Of a DNA stretch of 64,000 bases, positions 50,414 to 58,714 are shown piece by piece (within the stretch, counting starts at the first letter, position 1; each line of letters begins with the position of its first letter). The translations under genes and the position numbers were made by a program. The notes beneath the pieces are model-generated. The model had not been told where the DNA came from. It was given only the letters and a program-made list of their open reading frames with translations, and did not search any database. Origin of the DNA: Christensenella sp964592155 (lineage in GTDB: Bacteria > Bacillota > Clostridia > Christensenellales > Christensenellaceae); NCBI GenBank assembly GCA_964592155.1, contig CAZQDA010000003.1, positions 1-64,000 on the forward strand, written 5' to 3'.

Positions 50414-51558
50414 TCACATCGCCGCAAAACGCTGCGGATCTGCCCTTTTAAGGCTGCGTTTTACACCCGCCAGCATTTGGGACGCATCAAAGCCGATACG
50501 CTCCGCCGCAAACAATGCTGCGCCGATTACGCCCATATCTTCGCACTGGGTGGAATAGAGAAGCCGCAAATCTTCCGCAGGCAGGGGTTTTCTCGTGTTT
50601 TCAAGCACAAATTCTTTGAGCTTGTCCTTTGGAAACCCCTGCATATTCACCACTCCGCCTCCGATCAGCATACAATCCGGATCAAAAATATTCGCCTCCG
50701 TCGCGATGGGCAGCGCACACGCTTTAACAAAATCCACCACCCGCAAATCTTCTGCATGCTTGACAAAAATATCTCCGATCGAATCTTCCGGATAAAATTN
50801 NNNNNNNNNNNNNNNNNNNNNNNNNNNNNNNNNNNNNNNNNNNNNNNNNNNNNNNNNNNNNNNNNNNNNNNNNNNNNNNNNNNNNNNNNNNNNNNNNNNA
50901 AATCTTCTGCATGCTTGACAAAAATATCTCCGATCGAATCTTCCGGATAAAATTTTTCCTGCATTTTTTTCAGCGCGCTGCCGCACGCCTCTTTGCCACA
51001 TCCGCAGGTCAGCTCTCCCTTGTAATAGGGGATATGTCCGATTTCATTGGCAACGCCGTTCTTTCCTGCCAAATATTTGCCGCCGATTCGGATGGACCCG
51101 CCAAACCCCGTCCCAATATAACACCCGACCACGATTTCTTCCTGCTCCAGCCCGTTAAGGGCAATGTCAAACGCGAGCAGGTGATCCACATCTTTGTTAA
51201 GGAAAACCGGAATGCCGAGGCCCTTTTCTATGTTGTCCGCAAGATTTAAACCATCAAACACATGCCGCCCCGCCGAATCGCAAAGGTTTGGAACCGAAAT
51301 CGTGCTCCTGCGGTCTTTGCTGACCGAGCCCGGAATTCCAATACAAACGCCTTTTACACCATCCACGCCCGTTTTGGCAAGATAGTCTGCGATGTATTCG
51401 CAAAGCGCAGCCTGCGCATCTTGGCTTTCACCCAAAAAAGCACTGCGCACCACAGTGGCGTTGATCAATCCCCCCGTTTGCGATACGCACCCAATCCTGA
51501 AATTGGTACCTCCGATATCAATGCCGACAATCCAACTTTCCTGTTGTTTCATGTTCAT
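50414..51558 (-). CDS. alsK: ROK-family sugar kinase, D-allose kinase-like (interrupted by N)
   Basis: An ROK kinase related to E. coli AlsK. It has the phosphate motif DIGGTNFRIG (about 12-21), VSKDRRSTISVPNL, the catalytic and zinc regions GYIGTGFGG, ANEIGHI and CGCGKEACGS, and the C-terminal GGGVVNM. The gene is intact: the N run at 50800-50899 is flanked by identical 55-base copies, and removing the N run and one copy gives one frame running through FVKHAEDLRVVDF. The ATG at 51558 overlaps the epimerase stop (TAATG). It probably phosphorylates allose or a related hexose at C6. Confidence 0.85.
50800..50899. other. Artificial scaffold gap (100 N) with 55-base duplicated flanks
   Basis: The 55 bases ending at 50799 are identical to 50900-50954. 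That is what an assembler with a 55-mer graph leaves when overlapping contigs are joined with N. No DNA is missing. Confidence 0.93.
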
Positions 51559-52232
51559 TACCCGATCGCGCTGCCGATCTCCCGCTCCATGATTTCCCAT
51601 GCCTTTGCGAGATCCTGATGGTTTCCGAACAGCCCGCTGGAACCGACCACAAAAACCTCCGCTCCCGCGTCATACAGCCTGCGAAACGTATTCGGATTAC
51701 AGGAGCCGTCCACCTGTATTTCAAAGCGATAACCCTTTTCTTCTTTAAGGCGCTTTGCCTCGCTCATTTTCGCAAGCGACTCCTCCACAAACTTTTGTCC
51801 CGCAAAGCCCGGATCAACCGTCATAAACGTAACCATATCAAGCAAATGGATGTAAGGAAAAATCATTTGAAGCGGCATGCCAGGGTTCACGTAAGCCCCC
51901 GCTTTTTTGCCCGCATTCTTGATCCGGTCGATCAGACGGAACGCACTGCGCTGGACAACGTCCGGTGGAAGCGTCACCACTCCCGCTCCGGACGCAAGGC
52001 AAAGATCCACAAGGTCTGTGTCCGTATTATCCACCATTAAATGCGCGTCCATTTCTACGTCCGTAATCTCCTTTAGTTGCTCCATAAAGCAGGGCGCAAG
52101 ACAAAGATTTTTTACATAATGCCAGTCTAAAATGTCGATATGTAAATAATCCGCCCTGTTTAATATTTCCATTTGCTTTGTAACATTCATCATATCCATG
52201 CACATCAGGGAGGGCGCTATCTTTATTTTCAT
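51558..52232 (-). CDS. alsE: D-allulose-6-phosphate 3-epimerase-like (AlsE)
   Basis: A 224-residue TIM-barrel epimerase of the Rpe family, closest in pattern to AlsE: IAPSLMCMDMMN at the start, HIDILDWH, MDAHLMV, MTVDPGFAGQKF and EIQVDGSCNPNTF. AlsE interconverts D-allulose-6-phosphate and D-fructose-6-phosphate using a metal held by His and Asp residues. It starts at 52232 with AGAGGA upstream, close to the permease stop, and overlaps the kinase start. With the kinase and rpiB it could convert allose to fructose-6-phosphate. Confidence 0.88.
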   Translation of the reverse strand: MKIKIAPSLMCMDMMNVTKQMEILNRADYLHIDILDWHYVKNLCLAPCFMEQLKEITDVEMDAHLMVDNTDTDLVDLCLASGAGVVTLPPDVVQRSAFRLIDRIKNAGKKAGAYVNPGMPLQMIFPYIHLLDMVTFMTVDPGFAGQKFVEESLAKMSEAKRLKEEKGYRFEIQVDGSCNPNTFRRLYDAGAEVFVVGSSGLFGNHQDLAKAWEIMEREIGSAIG

Positions 52233-52234
52233 GT

Positions 52235-53227
52235 TTATTTCCTCTTCCTGAGCAGCAGTGTGTCAAGCGTAACAGCCGCGATAATCAAAATCCCCATAAC
52301 CACCTGCTGATAGAAGGAGTCCACGCGCATCATGTTAAGCCCGTTGTTAATGAGGCCGATGATCAGTCCGCCCACCACAACATTCCAGACCTTCCCTTTT
52401 CCGCCGAAAAAGCTGGTGCCGCCGATGACGGCCGCCGCAATGGCAAACGTCTCATATCCGCTGCCCGCAAGCGGTTCGGCAGCGCCTGTCTTTGCCGCAA
52501 TAATCAGCCCCGCAAGTCCGGCGCAAATCCCGGAAATTATGAACACAATCATCGTGTGCAGCTTGATATTGATGCCAGAATACCACGCCGCTTCTTTGTT
52601 TCCGCCAAACGCATAAATATTTCTGCCCATTTTGGTTCGTGTGGAAATAAACCACAGGATCGTCGCCACACCCAGCGCAATGAAAATTGCGGTCGGTATT
52701 TGGCCGCCCACACGGAAATTGACGACTTCCTTGAAGCCTTCCGGAAATCCTGAAACCGCACGCGCTCCTGAAATAATCATGATAATGCCGCGGAAAATCC
52801 ATTGTGTGCCCAGCGTGATGATAAACGGATGCACCCCTGTAAAATTGACCAGAGCACCGTTTACCGCGCCAAGAAGCGCACCGCCAAGGATCGCCCCGAT
52901 AAGGATTGCCGCCCAAATCGGTACGCCCGCATTCATCATAAGCCCCATCCAAATGCCGCACAGGGCCATAACCGAACCGATGGACAGGTCGATGCCCGCA
53001 ATCAGGATGGCAAAAAATACGCCCAGCCCGATCAGTATTTTGTCCGTGCTCTGATAAACAATATTGATAAGGTTGGGGGCGGAAAGAAAGTTGCTTCCTT
53101 TCGGCGCGATGATGGCAATAACCGCCATCAGCAGAAAAAATATAATCAGCGTTCCAAAACGCTCCCAATAATATGCAAAATCTTTTTTGACCGCTAAACG
53201 CTGCACTTTTTGACCTGAATGATTCAT
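52235..53227 (-). CDS. Sugar ABC transporter permease (RbsC/AlsC-like)
   Basis: A 330-residue inner-membrane permease with about eight to ten helices and the family segment IAGIDLSIGSVMAL near 83-96, plus GVHPFIITLGTQWI. It forms the dimeric channel for a monosaccharide ABC importer of the CUT2 class. A GGAGGAGG site lies before ATG 53227. Its neighbours are the ATPase (53243) and binding protein (54840). Confidence 0.93.
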   Translation of the reverse strand: MNHSGQKVQRLAVKKDFAYYWERFGTLIIFFLLMAVIAIIAPKGSNFLSAPNLINIVYQSTDKILIGLGVFFAILIAGIDLSIGSVMALCGIWMGLMMNAGVPIWAAILIGAILGGALLGAVNGALVNFTGVHPFIITLGTQWIFRGIIMIISGARAVSGFPEGFKEVVNFRVGGQIPTAIFIALGVATILWFISTRTKMGRNIYAFGGNKEAAWYSGINIKLHTMIVFIISGICAGLAGLIIAAKTGAAEPLAGSGYETFAIAAAVIGGTSFFGGKGKVWNVVVGGLIIGLINNGLNMMRVDSFYQQVVMGILIIAAVTLDTLLLRKRK

Positions 53228-53242
53228 TGTAATCCTCCTCCA

Positions 53243-54757
53243 TTATGTAGCGGCTAGTATGATTTTTTCTTCCGTTACTTCGTCGCTATTAAATACCGCC
53301 CTGATCTCTCCTTCGTTGAAAACCAGTATCCTGTCGCAAACCGAGAGCAATTCCGGAAGCTCTGAAGAAACCATCAAAACGCCTTTTCCTTCGTCTGCAA
53401 GCTGTCTCATGATTTTATAAATTTCGCTTTTGGCTCCCACGTCAATCCCGCGCGTCGGCTCGTCGAAAATGAGCAGCTCGGCATCCGCCTCCAGCCATTT
53501 TGCGACGATCACCTTTTGCTGGTTCCCGCCTGAAAGCTCCGTAATATTTTGGTTGACGGACGTACATTTCACATTCAGCTTTTCCGCCGCATCCGCTGCC
53601 TCCGCTTTCTCCTGCCTGGGTTTTGACATGCCGTAAAGTCCGCTCCATTTAGAGGTTTTGAGCGACTTTTCCATGGCAATATTTTTCCATATTTCAAAAT
53701 TATCGAAAAAACCTGTTTCCCGCCGGTTTTCCGTCAAATATCCGATTCCCTCTTTTACCGCGTCAAACGTCCGCTTGATATTCAGCTTTTTTCCGTTCAG
53801 ATAGATATTGCCCGATTGCCGTTTTTCCACGCCAAACAGCACGTTCATCAGTTCTGTGCGTCCGGAACCGACCAGGCCCGCAAACCCTAAAATCTCATGC
53901 GTTCTGAGTTCAAAGCTTACATCTTTTACTTTTCCGTCCTGCCGCGAAACATTCTCGGCCTTGAAGATGACCTCGCCCTGTTCATGCGCTTTGCCATGCG
54001 CGCTTAAGTACTTATCCTTCAGCTCCCTGCCGACCATCATGGTCACGATTTCTTCTTTGCTGGCAATGTCGGACACATTCTTTGTTCCCACATATTTTCC
54101 GTCTTTTAGTACCGTGATCCTGTCGCCTATCTGCTTTACCTCGTCTATTTTATGAGAAATATAAATGATTCCGACTCCCTTTTTTTGGAGCGCGCGGATA
54201 ATCTTAAATAGATTTTGCGTTTCATCGATGGTCAGCGACGATGTGGGCTCGTCCATGATCAATATTTTCGTATCGAGCACCAGCGCTTTTGCGATTTCCA
54301 CAAGCTGCTTTTCCGAGATCGGCAGGTCTTCCACCATAACGCCCGCAGACCGCTTTAGCTCCACAAGCTCCATCATTTCTTTCGCTTTTTTGTTGATGTA
54401 TTTAAAATCCACCACCGGAATTCCCAGCACTCTGCGCTGCGGCAGTCTTCCGACAAAAAGATTTTCCGCAATGGAAAGCTCGTCGATCACGCTCAGCTCC
54501 TGATAAATGATGCTGATCCCGCATTCCTGCGATAACGCCGGCGTGAGGCTTTGATACGCCTTTCCATGCAGCACGATTTCTCCGCTCGTAGGCGTATAAA
54601 TCCCGCTCAAAATTTTCATCAGTGTCGATTTCCCCGCGCCGTTTTCCCCCATCAGCACATGAACCTCGCCCGGATACAAATCCAGTTTCATGTCCTCAAG
54701 CGCCACAACCCCCGGAAACTTTTTGGTGATGTTTTTCATTTCTACCAGTTTTTCCAT
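53243..54757 (-). CDS. Sugar ABC transporter ATP-binding protein (RbsA/AlsA-like)
   Basis: A 504-residue fused double NBD of the CUT2 type. NBD1 has Walker A GENGAGKST (about 38-46), signature LPISEKQLVEIAKA (variant), and Walker B ILIMDEPTSSL. NBD2 has the degenerate Walker A region GLVGSGRTEL, signature LSGGNQQK and LIFDEPTRGID. It drives uptake of the sugar brought by the binding protein. It follows the binding-protein gene by about 80 bases across a stem-loop. Confidence 0.94.
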   Translation of the reverse strand: MEKLVEMKNITKKFPGVVALEDMKLDLYPGEVHVLMGENGAGKSTLMKILSGIYTPTSGEIVLHGKAYQSLTPALSQECGISIIYQELSVIDELSIAENLFVGRLPQRRVLGIPVVDFKYINKKAKEMMELVELKRSAGVMVEDLPISEKQLVEIAKALVLDTKILIMDEPTSSLTIDETQNLFKIIRALQKKGVGIIYISHKIDEVKQIGDRITVLKDGKYVGTKNVSDIASKEEIVTMMVGRELKDKYLSAHGKAHEQGEVIFKAENVSRQDGKVKDVSFELRTHEILGFAGLVGSGRTELMNVLFGVEKRQSGNIYLNGKKLNIKRTFDAVKEGIGYLTENRRETGFFDNFEIWKNIAMEKSLKTSKWSGLYGMSKPRQEKAEAADAAEKLNVKCTSVNQNITELSGGNQQKVIVAKWLEADAELLIFDEPTRGIDVGAKSEIYKIMRQLADEGKGVLMVSSELPELLSVCDRILVFNEGEIRAVFNSDEVTEEKIILAAT

Positions 54758-54786
54758 TGTTGCCTCCCGTCCGTTTTAGAAATTTT

Positions 54787-54813
54787 CCCCTCTGCCCATT
54801 TAGGGCAAAGGGG
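54787..54813 (-). promoter_or_regulatory. Intercistronic stem-loop between binding protein and ATPase genes
   Basis: CCCCTTTGCCC pairs with GGGCAGAGGGG (one mismatch) over a 5-base loop. There is no strong T run, so it is more likely an RNA stability or partial-termination element, as often found after binding-protein genes that need higher expression. Confidence 0.6.
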
Positions 54814-54839
54814 AAACACTCCATATTTTTCTCAGGTTG

Positions 54840-55904
54840 TCAGCCCAGCGTTTCTTTCGTCTGTAAAATAGAGTCTACATAAGTCGGCTCAGGGGTCGTT
54901 CCCTTTGCTCCCGCGTTTCCGGATTTCACTGCTTCAAGCAGTTTCTGGAATGCCGTTCTGCCAATCTGCTCCGCATCCTGCGCAACTGTCGCCGCCAGTT
55001 TGCCTTCCTTGATGGATGTGTAGGCCTCTTCCAGACCGTCTGTACCTACCACGATGCATTTTCCCGCAAGACCTGCGTTTTCCACTGCTTCCTGCACACC
55101 GAGCGCCATGGTGTCGTTGCAGCAATAGAACGCTTTGAGGTCAGGATTCTGGCTCAAAATGTTCGTGGCAACGTCAAGCGCGCGGTTTCTGTCCCAATCC
55201 GCTGGCTGGCTGTCCACGAGTTCCACTCCCGTCGCCGCTTCAAAAGCCTCCGTTGCGCCCGCTTTTCTGTCTTCTCCTGCCGCCGAGCCCGCTTTGCCCT
55301 CGATAATCGCCACTTTTCCGTCCTTGACCTGCTCAATGATGTATTCAGCCGCCTTCGCGCCTACCGCTTTGTTGTCCGTCGTTACAAACGCCGCTAAAAA
55401 TCCGCCGGAGGAGGATAATCCCGCTTCATCGATGGGCTCGTCAAGATCAACAACCGGAAGCCCCTTCTCTGACGCTGCCGCAATTCCTTCTACCAGATTG
55501 GTGGCGGAGATTGGGCCGACGCCAACGCCGTCGTAGTCGCTGTTTACAGCAGTCATCAATTTATCGAGTTGGGGGGTCGCTTCATCTTCAGAGTTCATCG
55601 CGTCCACAAATACTTCCACGCCCTCTTTCGCCGCTTCATCCTTGATTGCGTCCGCAATCGCTACATGGAAAGGATTAGAGAATGTCTTCAAAATAAAGTA
55701 CAGGCTGATGTCTCCGTTTGCCTTGGCTTCACCGCCTGCCGCAGCGGAAGCAGATGCCTCTGCCGTTGCGGGCGCTTGGGAAGCTTCCTTGGATGCTTCG
55801 GTGGAAGCGGATGGCGCCGCCGCCTGCTGGCCGCACGCCGCAAAGAGCGTTACGCACATCGCAATCACAACCGCCAGTGCAACAATCATTTTTACTTTTT
55901 TCAT
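54840..55904 (-). CDS. Sugar-binding lipoprotein of the ABC importer (RbsB/AlsB-like)
   Basis: A 354-residue periplasmic-binding-protein-fold lipoprotein. The signal peptide ends in the lipobox LFAAC (Cys about 24), followed by a long Ala/Ser/Glu-rich linker to about residue 65, then a type I binding fold (LYFILKTFSNPFHVAIADAI to the C-terminus). It is attached outside the membrane and delivers a monosaccharide to the permease. AGGAGG lies upstream of ATG 55904. It heads the transport block after rpiB. Confidence 0.93.
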   Translation of the reverse strand: MKKVKMIVALAVVIAMCVTLFAACGQQAAAPSASTEASKEASQAPATAEASASAAAGGEAKANGDISLYFILKTFSNPFHVAIADAIKDEAAKEGVEVFVDAMNSEDEATPQLDKLMTAVNSDYDGVGVGPISATNLVEGIAAASEKGLPVVDLDEPIDEAGLSSSGGFLAAFVTTDNKAVGAKAAEYIIEQVKDGKVAIIEGKAGSAAGEDRKAGATEAFEAATGVELVDSQPADWDRNRALDVATNILSQNPDLKAFYCCNDTMALGVQEAVENAGLAGKCIVVGTDGLEEAYTSIKEGKLAATVAQDAEQIGRTAFQKLLEAVKSGNAGAKGTTPEPTYVDSILQTKETLG

Positions 55905-55954
55905 TTTGTTTCCTCCTAAAACTAAGTTTATTTTATTTCCTCACAAGGGAAACT

Positions 55955-56398
55955 TTATTTCATCGTTTGTTCGATTTGCGCAAGCAAATCGATCCGCTTC
56001 TGGTGTCGGCCGCCCTCATATTCCGTGGAAAGCCACTCGTCCACAATCATTTTCGCAACGTCTGCTCCTACGACCCTTGCTCCAAAGGCAAGCACGTTGG
56101 AGTCGTTGTGCTTTCTGCTCATAATCGCCGAATAAGCTTCGCTGCAAATAACGCAGCGTATGCCCTTTACTTTGTTGGCAGCGATTCCGATTCCCACGCC
56201 GGAGCCGCAGATTACGATTCCTTTTTCACATTCGCCGCTGCTTACCGCAAGGCCGACCTTTTCTCCATAAAGGGGATAATCTGTGCGTTCAGAGCTGTAA
56301 GTGCCATAGTCTTTTACCGCATATCCCTTTTGTTCCAAATGAATCTTGATCTCTTCTTTTAATGCAAGCGCAGTATGATCGCTCCCAATTCCTATCAT
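55955..56398 (-). CDS. rpiB: Ribose-5-phosphate isomerase B (allose-6-phosphate isomerase-like)
   Basis: A 147-residue RpiB/LacA-type isomerase with IGIGSDHTALALKEEI at the start, the active-site Cys region GIVICGSGVGIGIAANK, and HNDSNVLAFGARVVG. E. coli RpiB also acts as allose-6-phosphate isomerase, and here it sits at the head of an operon with AlsE and AlsK homologues, which favours that role. It is the first gene downstream of an operator-flanked promoter. The start has AAGGGA upstream. Confidence 0.92.
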   Translation of the reverse strand: MIGIGSDHTALALKEEIKIHLEQKGYAVKDYGTYSSERTDYPLYGEKVGLAVSSGECEKGIVICGSGVGIGIAANKVKGIRCVICSEAYSAIMSRKHNDSNVLAFGARVVGADVAKMIVDEWLSTEYEGGRHQKRIDLLAQIEQTMK

Positions 56399-56442
56399 AT
56401 TTCATCCCTTCCCTGTCGTTTTTTTGCAATATTGCCATTTAG

Positions 56443-56684
56443 GTAATCGATTACTCAATTAGAAAATTATTTCATCCTTTTTCAAGTCCAAGTTCATCAA
56501 TTAAAAATTTGGGATTCTTTTTTCCTCTTTAAAAATGTAATCTCTTTCTTCTTTCACACTTTTTTTCTGTTACTATTCAATTTTCTTGTTTGCTAATTAA
56601 TATTGGAAATGATTCATCTATACTTATGAGTAATCGTTTACTCAGCTTTGTTATTAATATACTACTTTTCAAAACGCTTGTCAA
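56443..56684 (-). promoter_or_regulatory. Promoter and two LacI-type operators of the rpiB-als operon
   Basis: The promoter is TTGACA (56679-56684), 17-base spacer, TATATT (56656-56661). Just after the start point is TGAGTAATCGTTTACTCA (56627-56644, near-perfect palindrome). A second site, GTAATCGATTAC (56443-56454, perfect), lies 185 bp further on, before rpiB. Both share the core GTAATCG(A/T)TTAC with a site at 62284. The leader has no gene. Confidence 0.8.
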
Positions 56685-56696
56685 TCTATTTTTCTT

Positions 56697-57713
56697 TTAT
56701 GATTTTGTAGTTTCGCGCCTGATTAGTTTAACAGGCAGCTTCTCCGGCCTATCTGCCTTGCCCTGCGCGCTGAGAAGTTGCAGCATGACATTGGCAGCCA
56801 TCTCGCCCATTTCTTCCATCGGCTGGTGAATCGTGGTAATGGACGGCGTATTATATTTTGCGACGGTGATGTCGTCAAAGCCAACCACCTTAACCCCCCG
56901 CGGCGCGCTGATTCCCCTGTTTGCAAGAGCGCGCAGCGCCCCTAAGGCGCTGGTATCGGTATAGCAAAAAATGCCGTCGAAACTTTTGCCCTCCTGGAGA
57001 ATTTGCGTTACGATATCGTAAGATTCCTTAAACGTAAGATTTTGCGCAAAATAGATATTTCCGTCGCTTTGCATTCCCTGCGCCAAAAGCTCATCCTTCA
57101 CGCCGCGCAGACGTTCGGCCTTGGGAGAAATATCTCTTTTTTCAAAAATAGAAATAATGCGCTTGCATCCGGCATCGGCAAGCTCGCGAATCGCCATTCT
57201 ACCGCCCTCATAATTATCGGACTGGATGAGGTAAAAGCTGTCCTTTTGCTCCCCGTGCTCCATCGCGGGGGGCATTCTGTCCACATAGACCTTGGGTATC
57301 TCGCGGTATAAGTCTCCTTCATACATATGCTCTGAGCATACGAAAATAACGCCGCTGATATTATTGGCGCGCATCAACTCAAGATGCCTTTCCTCCACGG
57401 CCTTTTTTTCATTGGTATTGCAGATAAACGCAGAATAGGATTGCTTGAACAGCGTATGCTGCGCGGCAAGCGTAATGCGCGAAAAAAACTCGTTCGTGAT
57501 ATCCGGCACAATGATTCCTATGGTCGGAATCTGATTGGTGCGCAGCCCTTTGGCAATCATATTGGGCACATAATTATATTGACGGATCGCTTTTTTGATT
57601 TTATGCTCCGTCTCTTTGGAATAGCGCCCTACGTTATTGATCACACGCGAGACTGTGGCAACCGAATAGCCGGTGATCTCAGACAGTTTTTTGATGGATA
57701 TTTTTTTGTCCAT
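56697..57713 (-). CDS. LacI-family regulator of the sugar locus
   Basis: A 338-residue LacI-type regulator with helix-turn-helix ISIKKLSEITGYSVATVSRV (residues 4-23), hinge near YVPNMIAKGLR and an effector domain (60-335). The ATG at 57713 (MDKKISIKKL) is the normal LacI start; the longer reading to 57740 adds nothing family-like. It has its own promoter (57759-57787). Palindromes of one type lie at both neighbouring operons, so it is the likely common repressor, induced by the transported sugar or its phosphate. Confidence 0.9.
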   Translation of the reverse strand: MDKKISIKKLSEITGYSVATVSRVINNVGRYSKETEHKIKKAIRQYNYVPNMIAKGLRTNQIPTIGIIVPDITNEFFSRITLAAQHTLFKQSYSAFICNTNEKKAVEERHLELMRANNISGVIFVCSEHMYEGDLYREIPKVYVDRMPPAMEHGEQKDSFYLIQSDNYEGGRMAIRELADAGCKRIISIFEKRDISPKAERLRGVKDELLAQGMQSDGNIYFAQNLTFKESYDIVTQILQEGKSFDGIFCYTDTSALGALRALANRGISAPRGVKVVGFDDITVAKYNTPSITTIHQPMEEMGEMAANVMLQLLSAQGKADRPEKLPVKLIRRETTKS

Positions 57714-57758
57714 TATTATCCCGCTTCCCGTTTTTTTCACGAAACTAATTACAATTTC

Positions 57759-57787
57759 ATTTTAGTTTTTTTCGTTTTCTTTGTCAA
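57759..57787 (-). promoter_or_regulatory. Promoter of the LacI regulator gene
   Basis: TTGACA (57782-57787), 17-base spacer, TAAAAT (57759-57764), about 45 bases before the start codon. It lies between the activase stop and the regulator, so the regulator can be made apart from the upstream operon. Confidence 0.65.
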
Positions 57788-57800
57788 ATTTCACAAAACC

Positions 57801-58700
57801 CTACCCGCCGATCTTCGTCCTGATTCCCTCACGCAAAAAAAATTCTTTCATTTTTTTCAGGTCTTTTTTATCGAGCGAAGGGATCCCCTTATATTCGTAT
57901 TCCACCCCCATTCTTTCATATTTGACAGAGCCCATCTGGTGAAACGGCAGCAAATGGACGCACCGCACTCCGAGCTTTTTAAACAGCGCCGCATAGCTTT
58001 CCCATGCCTCTTGTGTATCATTTAGGGCTGGAATGACAGGGATGCGCGCAACGACGCGCTTTCCTTGCTCCAACGCGTATTTTAGATTTTCCAAAATCAG
58101 CGCATTGTCTTTTCCGGTCCCTTCAAGGTGCCTGTGCGCGTCCGGATGCTTGACGTCAAAATAAACCAGATCGATATATGCAAGCGCCTCCTTGAAAAAA
58201 TCAGAATAGCCACAGGTTTCGACGACCACATGAAGTTTTTTTTCTTTCAGGGCTTTGAGCAGCTCCATAACAAAATCGTGCTGCATGAGTGGCTCCCCAC
58301 CGGAAAGCGTGACTCCTCCCCCTGATTTTTCATAAAACGGCTCGTCCTTCATGACCTCCTGCACGACTTCATCCACCGAATATTCGGCTCCCTCCACAAA
58401 AAGCGCATGCGTCGGGCAAGCCTGCGCGCACGCCATACAGCGCGTACACAGATCGCGCCGGAGTTCTGCCCCGTTCGCATTGACGCATACCGCCCCGCAA
58501 GGACAGGCTGCGGCACAAGCGCCGCAGCCGATGCATTTTGTTTTATCGTATACAATTTCTATGGCGCAGCTTTTAGATTCCGGATTTGCGCACCACTTGC
58601 AGTCGAGCGGACATCCCTTCAGAAAAACCGTCGTCCTGATTCCCGGCCCGTCATGCAGGCTATAGCGTTGTATATTATAAATCAGGCCTTTTTTCCCCAT
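57801..58700 (-). CDS. Glycyl-radical enzyme activating protein (radical SAM)
   Basis: A 299-residue activase that generates the glycyl radical on the neighbouring lyase. The radical SAM motif CPLDCKWC lies at about 30-37, followed by two ferredoxin clusters (CIGCGACAAACP and CTRCMACAQACP, about 56-95) typical of activases of dehydratase-type glycyl-radical enzymes rather than pyruvate formate-lyase. The SAM motif GGEPLMQ follows at about 134. It starts at 58700 with AAAGGCGG upstream, 14 bases after the lyase stop. Oxygen-sensitive, cytoplasmic. Confidence 0.92.
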   Translation of the reverse strand: MGKKGLIYNIQRYSLHDGPGIRTTVFLKGCPLDCKWCANPESKSCAIEIVYDKTKCIGCGACAAACPCGAVCVNANGAELRRDLCTRCMACAQACPTHALFVEGAEYSVDEVVQEVMKDEPFYEKSGGGVTLSGGEPLMQHDFVMELLKALKEKKLHVVVETCGYSDFFKEALAYIDLVYFDVKHPDAHRHLEGTGKDNALILENLKYALEQGKRVVARIPVIPALNDTQEAWESYAALFKKLGVRCVHLLPFHQMGSVKYERMGVEYEYKGIPSLDKKDLKKMKEFFLREGIRTKIGG

Positions 58701-58714
58701 ACTGACGCCGCCTT

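Noticed and set aside
50665..51600. A 311-residue chimeric reading of the ROK kinase
   Set aside because: The frame after the N run translates the duplicated 55-base flank in the wrong frame; the true gene continues in another frame once the overlap is merged.
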